A stretch of DNA of 64,000 bases from Costus lasius (taxonomy: Eukaryota; Streptophyta; Magnoliopsida; Zingiberales; Costaceae). Of this stretch, positions 55,033-64,000 are shown one piece after another (positions within the stretch are counted from its first letter, which is position 1; every line of letters begins with the position of its first letter). Position numbers and translations under genes: made by a program. The notes under the pieces are model-generated. The model was not told the origin of the DNA and did no database searches. It saw only the letters and a program-made list of their open reading frames with translations. Where the stretch lies: the NCBI GenBank assembly GCA_027563935.2, contig CM050449.1, forward strand, positions 71,204,556 through 71,268,555, written 5' to 3'.

Positions 55033-57246
55033 TCAGTAACCTGTTTCTACCGGCTCAGGCTCATCCAACTGTGCTTGACTACTTTGTCCTTCCTCTGGAT
55101 TCTCATCCAGCTTTATTTCTCTCCCACTGGCCTCTTGCAGAAGAAATTCCTTCTGAAGAAATATGGCCGTCCGAGCAACAAACACCTTGTTCTCTTTGGG
55201 ATCGTAGAAATAATAACCCTTCGTTTCCTTAGGGTAACCGACAAAGATGCATTTGTCAGATCTGCTCTCTAGTTTCCCAGAGGCGAGCTTTTTGACATAA
55301 GCCTCGCAACCCCAGATCCTGATAAATGTCAAGCTAGGCTGTTTCCCATACCATAACTCATATGGCGTCTTTGAAACTGCCTTGGATGGCACTCGGTTTA
55401 GTACCTTTGCAGCTGTTTCCAGTGCAAAACCCCAAAAGGAATATGGAAGAGTAGCCTGACTCATCATAGAACGAACCATATCAAGTAACGTTCTATTTCT
55501 CCTCTCGGACACACCATTCCACTGCGGTGTTCCTGGTGGAGTGAGCTGTGAGATAATCCCACACTCCTTCAGATAGTCAGTAAACGTATGACTCAGGTAT
55601 TCTCCACCTCGATCAGAACGAAGTGCCTTGATATTTCGGCCTAACTGATTTTGTACTTCATTTTTGAACTCTTTGAACTTGTCAAAAGATTCACTTTTAT
55701 GTCTCATTAAATAGACATATCCATACCTACTGAAATCATCAGTAAAGGTAATGAAGTACTGATAGCCACCTCTGGCATGTTTACTAAATGGCCCACACAC
55801 ATCACTGTGTATAAGGTCCAGTAAACCTGAAGTCCTTTGACCTTTGTGAGGAAAAGGTGACTTCGTCATTTTACCCATCAAACAAGCTTTGCATGTATCA
55901 ATCTCCTCATAGGAGAAAGATCCCAGCAGTCCATGATCATGCAACCGCTTAATGCGCTTCTCGTTTATATGGCCTAAACGACTATGCCATAACAAGGTGC
56001 TGTCATCAGCATACTTGGCTTTCTTATTATCAATGTTTTGTATAGAATTTTCCATGTCCAACATGTATAACCCATTGTTAATTGAACCAGTTGCATACAC
56101 AATATTATCTAGAGATAAAACACACTTTGAAATATTGCATTCAAAGGCAAATCCTTTCCTGACAAGAGCAGGAATAGAGATAATATTCTTTGTGATACTT
56201 GGTACAAAATAACAATTGTTTAATTCTAATACAATGCCAGATGGTAAAGTAATGAAATAGTCTCCTACAGCAACAGCAGCAACCCGTGCCCCGTTTCCAA
56301 CTCGTAGGTCTACCTCATGCTGTCCCACCTGCCTTCTTCTCTTGAGTTCCTGCACATTTGAACAAATGTGAACTCCACATGCAGTGTCCAACACCCATGA
56401 TATAGTAGAAGAAGATAACATGACCTCAGTCACATATATACCTGAGCCAGAAGCGATGCTTCCCCTCTTATCTCCTTGGAGCGCTTTACAGTCCTTTTTC
56501 CAGTGACCCAGCTGGCCACAGTGGAAACACCTGTTGTCCTTCGACCGCTTCACCTTCTGTTTCAGGGCCTTACTGTAGTTCTTGACAGGGGCCTTGCCCT
56601 TCTTCCCCTTCTTCTTGTTCCTAGAAGGAACCATCAAGACAGAGGTTGAAGGCTTACCCTTCAGAGTTTCCTCAGTAGTCAAGAGCATATTCAGCAGCTC
56701 TGCCGGCGTACAATCGATTTTGTTCATATTAAAGTTAATGATGAACGCATCGAAAGAAGGCGGGAGAGACTGCAGAATAATATCCACAGCAAGCTCCTGG
56801 TTGATGGTATGCCCCAGTTTCTCCAGAGCCTCCTTGTGCCCAATCATCTTGAGCACGTGAGCTCCCACTGGGCTCCCCTCAGCCAGTTTGCTCTGAAAGA
56901 AGAGCTTCGTCAGATTATAGCGCTCAGTCCTCGCCTGTGCAGCATACAGCATCTTGAGGTTCGCTATAATCTCTATAGCCGACATATCCTCATGCTGACG
57001 CTGCAGCGGTGGCGTCATAGACGCTAGCATCAGGCAAGCGACATCAATGCTATCATTGACGTGCTTTTCGTAGGCATCCCGAACCGCCCTTGCGGCGTTC
57101 GGAGCGGGCTGCGGCGGTATCGCCGTCTCGAGGACATACAGTTTCCTCTCTGCCTTAAGAACGATCTTAAGGTGTCCAAACCAGTCAGAGAAGTTCGGCC
57201 CAGCAAACTTCTCCCTTTCCAGTAGGGATCGCACATTGAAGCTCAT
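55033..57246 (-). CDS. copia copy 3 Gag-protease-integrase
   Basis: This intact frame starts at a real ATG (57244-57246; MSFNVRSLLEREKFAG). It encodes Gag (about 1-235), CCHC knuckle CFHCGQLGHWKKDC, protease with WVLDTACG, pre-integrase HSRLGHINEKR, and the full integrase core (HSDVCGPF, DDFSRYGY, SDRGGEY, NGVSERRNRT). It also has the integrase tail up to a +1 frameshift that adds ETGY and stops at 55033. It retains CAG (Gln) at the site of the copy 2 TAG. Gag forms particles; protease and integrase act in maturation and insertion. Confidence 0.93.
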   Translation of the reverse strand: MSFNVRSLLEREKFAGPNFSDWFGHLKIVLKAERKLYVLETAIPPQPAPNAARAVRDAYEKHVNDSIDVACLMLASMTPPLQRQHEDMSAIEIIANLKMLYAAQARTERYNLTKLFFQSKLAEGSPVGAHVLKMIGHKEALEKLGHTINQELAVDIILQSLPPSFDAFIINFNMNKIDCTPAELLNMLLTTEETLKGKPSTSVLMVPSRNKKKGKKGKAPVKNYSKALKQKVKRSKDNRCFHCGQLGHWKKDCKALQGDKRGSIASGSGIYVTEVMLSSSTISWVLDTACGVHICSNVQELKRRRQVGQHEVDLRVGNGARVAAVAVGDYFITLPSGIVLELNNCYFVPSITKNIISIPALVRKGFAFECNISKCVLSLDNIVYATGSINNGLYMLDMENSIQNIDNKKAKYADDSTLLWHSRLGHINEKRIKRLHDHGLLGSFSYEEIDTCKACLMGKMTKSPFPHKGQRTSGLLDLIHSDVCGPFSKHARGGYQYFITFTDDFSRYGYVYLMRHKSESFDKFKEFKNEVQNQLGRNIKALRSDRGGEYLSHTFTDYLKECGIISQLTPPGTPQWNGVSERRNRTLLDMVRSMMSQATLPYSFWGFALETAAKVLNRVPSKAVSKTPYELWYGKQPSLTFIRIWGCEAYVKKLASGKLESRSDKCIFVGYPKETKGYYFYDPKENKVFVARTAIFLQKEFLLQEASGREIKLDENPEEGQSSQAQLDEPEPVETGY

Positions 57247-59117
57247 GGTGTTCGTTGCTGCAGGAATCTACAACAAGCAAGAACAGCAAGGTTAGTATCA
57301 ATGTTCAGAATCAATCCAGGACTTAAGAAAGATTCTTTTCTCACTATTTTGTCTGACTGAAAAATCCAGTAAACAGTCCGAAAGAGTAACACTCTTTTAG
57401 TGAGATGGGATCCAGATTTCATACTTGGTCTCCGCGTCCCCGCTCAGGCGAGATAAGTTGCACAGAGATGACAAGCACTAATTTCTGGTAGGCTGTCCCA
57501 GCCAATCGCCAAACCCGTGCGATTCCCCTTCATCTTGGCAATCCAGCAGGACTGTGCCAACTGAGTTGGTACAACACAGTCTCTGATCCCAGAGATGGCT
57601 GCCTCCATGTGCTACCATATGCGCCACATATGTAGCCTACATGGTCAAGCTGACCTGACCTACTCCCTGGACCACCACGTGCTATACTGAGCAACGAGAG
57701 GGGATAAATCCCAACTCTGTAACACGCAGGTGAAATCCAGCACCGTCTGAAGATAGATGGACGTGCCCACTGAGTGGGTTCAACACGGCTCCAACGATAA
57801 TCAGAAAGGTGAGGTTTCGCGTCAGAAGGCTTATCGAGCTTGATATGTTAGCGTTGGATTTTAACGGTCTTTTATCTTCTTACTATCAGGCATATCCTAT
57901 GGCTATAGTAGAAGATAAACTTAAACATGCAATTCTAATTATTAGCAATAAGTAGAAAGCATGATCTTATGTGGTAAAAGCCCATGAACCCTAGTAAGAC
58001 CTTAATTTTACTTAAGTCTTCACTCGAGCTCCTTGGCATCTCATCTGGTCCAACCTAGGGCCCTAGCGCCAAGAGCACCTCAGGTGCACCACCAGGTGAA
58101 TGCCCCTCTTGGATGTGTGCTTTTGTGCTCTTGTCTAATCAAAGTACATTTGATCTATCTAGACAAGGTTGACTCGCAGGTCAACAACATATTATAAATT
58201 AAGTACAATGTGATTCGCAGATCACAAATTAATTTACAATTTTTTTAAATCCAGGCACGCAGGCCCCAGCACAGCACACAAATGGGCAACCCACATAAGA
58301 CTAAATAAACAAGCATATGGTTCAATCAACATGTGATCCAATCAAGAAATTAAAATTTTGAAAAAACCCCATGGCATCAATTTTAATTTCCTTATGAGCC
58401 CTACAACCTTACAATGGTCCATTGATGGGGATCCACTCATCCATCTAGTTAGATCTTTTGCCCTTGCATGCACCGAGTCCTAACTGACCCGTGTTGACCT
58501 GATGGTCAACCATGCATGCGTCAAGGGCTGAACCACCCTCATGAGTTTTGGCAAGCGGGTGTGACCCCGGGCCTAACTCAAGTATGTTCAGTAATTGTCT
58601 CAACCAGACCTCGCTACACGCCTTTGATGCAGTCAACCTATAGCCACCTCGTGCTTGCGCACAGGTGCTATCAGGTCGACCCATCTAGGCTGTCAGATGG
58701 TCTGATCAGACTAGCTTGATCTATACTAGATGATGCCTTCAACCCCATCAACCCATTTAAGGATTTAATGTAGTGGCACCTTAGATCTAATCAACCGCGC
58801 AAGATGTAAGTTTTGTAAAACACTTAGAGCATGCGCAAACATACAAACAAAGTTGATAACCCTTAGATCTAAGGGGGTCCCCTTCAAGGGGGAGCGCAAA
58901 CTTTAGGGGGTCCCCTTCAAGGGGGAGCGCATACATAGCCCATGATACAAGCGCAATCTACATGTTAGCATGATACAAGCGCAATCTACATGTTAACATG
59001 ATACAAGCGCAATCTACATGTAAGCATGTAACCATGCATCATGAAAACAAAGCATCAAGTAAGCGCAAGAAGCATGGATCACAAACACTTCTAGCAATCA
59101 TATAGATCATATGGAGA
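57247..59117 (-). other. leader of copia copy 3
   Basis: About 1.9 kb of untranslated leader, homologous to 22440-24270. It contains tandem repeats not seen in copy 2 (58871-59024). No ORF is supported. Confidence 0.75.
58871..59024. repeat. tandem repeats in the copia copy 3 leader
   Basis: Two units of about 28 bp (AGGGGGTCCCCTTCAAGGGG..) start at 58871 and 58904. Three 28-bp units (CATGATACAAGCGCAATC...) follow at 58941, 58969 and 58997. The first unit contains the palindrome GGGGGTCCCC. Confidence 0.85.
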
Positions 59118-59134
59118 GCCTAGCTCTGATACCA
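59118..59134 (-). other. primer-binding site (tRNA-iMet) of copia copy 3
   Basis: On the minus strand TGGTATCAGAGCTAGGC lies 2 bp from the 5' LTR. Confidence 0.85.
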
Positions 59135-59136
59135 GC

Positions 59137-60813
59137 TGAAGGAACCCCTAATGAAGGGGGAAGGAAACCCTATACATGCGCATCTAGCATGCAATGCAGA
59201 AAAAGGGCTTCTAAAGATCGCATATGAACTATATAATCAACTTAAACCAACTTAAGATCATGATATGATCTTACCATTGCCATGGATGGAAGGCGGCTTG
59301 GAAGAAGAAAACAAGGTTGATCTCCTCCAAAAGGTGCGCACACAAGAAGACAAAGACTACTCCCTTCTCAACTTTGTGCTAGCAAAAGCTTCAAGGGGTC
59401 TTATCGCATGAAGGAGATGATGAACTCTTGGCCGATCTTTCTTCTCGTCACTTTCACCACACAAGAAAGTGTGTGTCGTCGAGAGCAAGATGATGGAGAG
59501 GAGCGTTAGCCAAACTTGTGATCGAATGTGGAGACATTCATCACAATTGTCAAACCGAAATGCCATAAATGGCAAGTCATCAAAGCTTGCGTTATGCGTT
59601 CACATGAAGTGAACCAAACGCATAGCTCTCCTCTCAAATGAACCAAGCGCTCACATGTGAGCCGGTTCAATTCAATTGGTCCAATGACCAAACCAAATCA
59701 GCCCAATAATCGGTTCAGACCAAATTAAACCCTAAGGTTCAAAATCTGACCGTTCATCCTTTTAATGCTCTTGATCTCTTCGATCTAGCATCCACACTCT
59801 CGATCTAAGCTTACCGATCTCAAGCCCTAATCAATCAAACATGATCAGACTGGATCTCACTTACAATCAGAGTTTAATCTCCTTTAAACTGAACTCGAAC
59901 AATTCAGTCCACACGATCTGACTTAAGTAGCCATATCATCAAATTGTACGACCCTAAGGGTTTCCTTTAAATGTCGGTAACGATAACTTACGTTATCACG
60001 ATCAGCGAGGGGTATCTAGCAACACATCACTGTCTCCCGATATAAAGGAAAGAGTCTTCCAAGACTCCACCCAACCACAGCATAAGTGTGAATCAACTCA
60101 CTAGGCATGCATGATTCCTTTGCCACTGGATGTTCTTATTGGACAAGCATGTCAAGCCTGTAACTCCAATACGATGAGCATGATTAGATCAGATGCACAT
60201 AGTCATCTGGGTATGGCCATACACTTCCTCAATCATCTCATATAGGGGGGCCCTTTAGAACATCACACTCCTTAAACAAGGAGACGGCAATCCTTTATCT
60301 ATCACAAGTGCCCTAACCTGACTCAAGCTCACCATCCAAGATAGTCTATAATCATTATGTTTCAAATGATATTGAACTACCTCAAAACAATGACAATCAT
60401 CATTTAGAAACATAAGTGATCTCAAGTCAAAGGACATGTGCCACTTAGTGCTTACAAGGATCATTCACATTGTGACAAGCAATGGAATATCCGAGTAGGG
60501 TCTGTCCAGTACATCCAATGTACCCATGAGTCTACATCTTATTCCATGCTCGAAGCATCCTATAAGATTAGCACTCATATCAGTCTCAATCATATCAAGG
60601 CTGTCTCATGTTCACCAAGATATCTCGACTAAGGACATATAGCCTGTCAGCCTAGCTGAACAGCTTTGAGACATTATTCAGAAATACACTTATTACAGCA
60701 GACAAGGTAACAACCTGAATAATAACCATGCCTTTATAAACTTAAGAGTTTATTACATGATACTTATACAATCCCAAGGCCTCAAACATTAGCCTTAAGG
60801 GCATACCCCAACA
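59137..60813 (-). repeat. 5' LTR of copia copy 3
   Basis: The LTR is 1677 bp, from TGAAGGAACCCC to CATACCCCAACA on the plus strand. Its sequence is close to the LTR of copy 1. Confidence 0.9.
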
Positions 60814-62263
60814 GTGCTACCATATGCGCCACATATGTAGCCTACACGGTCAAGCTGACCCGACCTACTCCCTGGACCACCATGTGCTATGCTGAGCAAC
60901 GAGAAGGGATAAATCCCTACTCTGTAACACACAGGTGTAATCCCGCACCGTCTGAAGATAGATGGACGTGCCCACTGAGTGGGTACAACACGGCTCAAAC
61001 GATAGTCAGAACAGTGAGGTTTCGCGTCAGAAGGCTTACGAGCTTGATATTTTAGCGTTGGATTTTAACGGTCTTTTATCTTCTTCACTATCATGCAATT
61101 CCTATGGTGATAGCAGAAGATAAACTTAATCATGCAATTCTAATATTCAAACTTTAAATAAAAGAAAGCATGAATCTTATGTGGTAAAAGCCCATAGCCC
61201 TAGTGAGACCTTAACCTAACTTAAGTCTACACTTGCTCTTCTTGGGTCTTTAGCTGCTCATCTGGCCCAAACCAGGGCCCAAGCGCCATCTGCAGCTCTG
61301 GTGCGCCCACCAGGAATTTGCGCCTGGTCCCAGAGTCGAACCCTGGACCTCCCACCTGGTCAAGCCTCTGCTGCAAGCGCCTTTGCCAAGTGTGCTTTGT
61401 GCTCTTGCCTAATTAAATTACAAATTTAACTATCTAGGCAAGATTGACACGCAGGTCAATTACAATTTTATAAATTAAAGCAATGTGATGCGCAGATCAC
61501 AATAATTAATTTACAATTTTAAATCCCAGGCACGCAGGCCCCAGCACAGCACACAATTAATATGAGCAGCCCACATAAGACTAAATAAACAAACATATGC
61601 ATCCAATCAGCAATCATGTGATCCATCATAAAAATTAAAATTTTCGAAAAACCCCATGGGATCAATTTTTAATTTTTCCTTATTTGCCCTACAACCTTAC
61701 AACGGTCCATTACTAGGGATCCACTCATCCAACCTAGTCAGATCCACTGCCCTTGCATGCACCAAGTCCTAACTGACTTGAGTTGACCATAAGGTCAACC
61801 ATGCATGCGCCAGGGCTGAACAACCACAATGAGGTCTGGCAAGCGGGTGTGACCCCGGGCCTAACTCATGTGTGTTCATAAGTTGTCTCAATCAGACATC
61901 GCTACACACCTGTCTGCAGTCGACCTATAGCCACCATAGGCTTGCGCCAAGGTGCTAACTGGTCGACCCATTCAGGCTGTCAGATGGTCTGATCAGACTG
62001 TTGGATCTAACCTAGGGGATGACTTCAACCCTAGTAACCCGTCTAAGGGTTTACAGTAAGGCCTTAGATCTATGATTAGTCGCGCATATGATATTAGTTT
62101 TCGAAAAACATACATATTGCGCAAACTAGAAAACATGCGCCAAGAGGAAAGCAAATGTCGCCAACTTGAACTAACGCATCTAACTTATAGATCTAGGCAA
62201 TATTCGCAACATGGATCACAAAAATGGCTCAAGCGTTAAGCAATCATAAAAAACATGCTTCAA

Positions 62264-62280
62264 CCAGCGCTCTGATACCA
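62264..62280 (-). other. primer-binding site (tRNA-iMet) of copia copy 4
   Basis: On the minus strand TGGTATCAGAGCGCTGG lies 2 bp from the 5' LTR. Confidence 0.85.
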
Positions 62281-62282
62281 AT

Positions 62283-63947
62283 TGAAAGATCCCCTAGAAT
62301 AAGGGGAGGTAAAACCCTATAGGCGCATATGGAGATATAGATGCAGCGGAAAAAGGGTTTCAATGATCTTTGCATGCATTATGATTAACTTATAAAATCA
62401 GCATGAATAAAACGATTCATACCATAGCCATTTCTAGATGGCGCCTTGGAAGAAAAATCGCAAATGCCACTTCTCCAGAGTCTCGCACACAAGAGGATGA
62501 TGGCAAACTCTTTGTCGCTCCTTGTGCTAGCAAGGCTACAAAGTGTCCTTGATCGAATGGAAAGGGATGATGAACTTCTTGGCCGAATCCTCCTCAACCT
62601 TCAAGACGTCGCCACACACGAAAGCGTCAAGAAAGAGAGGTCGCTTGAGAGGCGAGAGTAGTAAGCACTAGTCGAACGTGAGCGTTATCTCCAAGTGGAG
62701 ATCATGGTTACTAAAAATAGCCACCACGTTCGCTCCAATGTTCACGCCAAGTGAACAACTCGCCAAGCCTTGAACCATGCGCTCATTTCATGAGCCGGTT
62801 CACATTGGTTCGGTTTAAGAACTAATCAAGCCAAGCAACCAGTCCAAATCATAATTAAACCACAAGGTTCTTGATCTGACCGTTGATCTCTTAATGCTTC
62901 TGATCTGACCGATCTAGCATTCATTCTCTCGATCGAAGCTTACCGATCTCAAGCCCTAATCAATCAAACATGATCAGACCAGATCTCACTTACAATCAGA
63001 GATTAAATCCCTTTAAACTGAATCCGAACAATTCAGTCCATACGATCTGACTTAAGTAAGCCATATCATCAAATTGTGCGACCCTGAGGGTTTCCTTTAA
63101 ATGTCGGTAACGATAACTCACATTATCACGATCAGTGAGGGGTATCTAGCAACACATCACTGTCTCCCGATATAAAGGAAAGAGTCTTCCAAGACTACAC
63201 CCAAAAACAGCACAAGTGTGAATCAAATCACAAGGCATGCATATTTCCTTTACCACTGGACGTTCTTATTGGACAAGCGTGTCAAGCTTGTAACTCCAAT
63301 ATGATGAGCATGATTAGATCAGATGAACACTGTCACCTGGGTATGGCCATACTCTTTTCTCAATCATCTCATCCAGGGGGCCCCTTTAGAACATCACACT
63401 CCTTAAACAAGGAGACGGCAATCCTATGTCTATCACTAGTGCCCTAACCTGACTCAAGCTCACCATCCAAGATAGTCTATAATCATTATGTTTCAAATGA
63501 TATTGAACTACCTCAAAACAATGACAATCATCATTTAGAAAACACAAGTGATCTCAAGTCAGAGGAAATGTGCCACTTGTCATACTCAAGGAATATTCAC
63601 ATTGCGACAAACAATTGAACATCCTAGTAGGGTCTGTCCAGTACATCCCATGTACCCATGAGTCTACATCTTATTCCATGCTCGAAGCATCCTATAAGAT
63701 TAGAACACATATTAGTCTCAATCATATCAAGGCTGTCTCATGTTCACCAAGATATCTCGACTAAGGACTTATCTGCATGTCAGCCTAGCTGAACAGCTTT
63801 GAGACATTATTCAGAAGAACATATATTGCAGCAGACAATGTAACTAACTGAATAACAACCATGCCTTTATAAACATAACAGTTTATTACATGATACAGAT
63901 ACATTCCCATAGGCCTCAAACATTAGCCTTAAGGGCATACCCCAACA
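62283..63947 (-). repeat. 5' LTR of copia copy 4
   Basis: The LTR is 1665 bp and ends CATACCCCAACA. It is most like the solo LTR at 27365-29047 in its internal text (for example AACAGTTTATTACATGATAC near the end). Confidence 0.88.
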
Positions 63948-64000
63948 CACCGGTAGGCTATCCATGCCAATCGCCAACCCGTGCGATTCCCCTTCATCTA
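63948..64000 (-). mobile_element. Ty1/copia family A, copy 5 (leader start only)
   Basis: The last 53 bases (CACCGGTAGGCTATCC...) match the family A leader at 22672-22730. The element continues beyond the window. Confidence 0.7.

Larger units (their letters stand above)
53734..60813 (-). mobile_element. Ty1/copia family A, copy 3 (3' end missing)
   Basis: It keeps the 5' LTR, PBS, leader, gag-PR-IN, RT and part of RNase H. The rest of RNase H and the 3' LTR were lost with the deletion left of the non-autonomous element. Copy 3 is itself inserted in the leader of copy 4, same orientation: sequence after 60813 resumes at a leader position equal to about 57612. The expected duplication would start GTGCT at 60814. 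Confidence 0.88.
60814..63947 (-). mobile_element. Ty1/copia family A, copy 4 (5' LTR and part of the leader)
   Basis: The leader part 60814-62282 and the 5' LTR remain. Everything downstream in element sense is separated by copy 3 and lost. The LTR starts TGAAAGATCCCC (62283) and is followed on the outer side by family A leader sequence (63948 on). So copy 4 was itself inserted in copy 5. The leader has a B-box-like GGTTCGACTCTGG on the minus strand near 61335-61347. Confidence 0.85.

Overview
The window is nuclear DNA of a flowering plant, probably from a large, repeat-rich genome. I see no host gene, no rRNA and no canonical tRNA gene. Nearly every base that can be assigned belongs to LTR retrotransposons nested in one another, plus three copies of a tRNA-derived SINE. 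The plant assignment rests on plant-type Ty1/copia and Ty3/gypsy polyproteins, primer-binding sites (PBS) matching initiator-Met tRNA or Asp tRNA, and LTRs of 1.5-2.9 kb bounded by TG..CA. The species cannot be named from this.

Layout. 1-3757: 3' part of a copia element (family A, Angela/BARE-like), plus strand. 4285-16721: an old LTR of an Athila-like gypsy element, split by a complete young chromovirus (Tekay/Del-like, minus strand, 5020-15556, 5-bp duplication TCTGT). 16879-25947: a complete family A copia element (minus, 5-bp duplication GGACG). 26389-30318: an older copia family (B), split by a family A solo LTR (27365-29047, duplication CATAT). 30848-33965: a second Athila-like element with its own ORFs. 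34476-38589: a second decayed family B copy. 38590-44749: a third Athila-like element, split by a chromovirus-type solo LTR (42098-44699, duplication ATCTT). 44750-47497: three SINE copies around an integrase/chromodomain gene end and its 3' LTR. 47498-53733: a very young non-autonomous LTR element with a single intact ORF. 53734-64000: three family A copia elements stacked in the same orientation, each inserted in the 5' leader of the next.

How the parts work. In the autonomous elements one polyprotein supplies Gag, protease, integrase, reverse transcriptase and RNase H. The order is IN-RT in copia and RT-IN in gypsy. The LTRs carry promoter and polyadenylation signals; the PBS and polypurine tract (PPT) prime the two DNA strands. 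No autonomous element that lies whole inside the window has an unbroken frame. The intact reading frames are the plus-strand copia 3' part at the left edge, the gag-PR-IN part of copia copy 3, and the lone ORF of the non-autonomous element.

Points worth attention: a near-identical-LTR element encoding only a retropepsin-like protein with an altered catalytic motif; nonsense codons in the younger elements that are consistently TAG where CAG is expected; conserved short repeats in LTR promoters; and an inverted SINE pair at a deletion junction. All coordinates and difference counts were read by eye; no alignment or database search was run.
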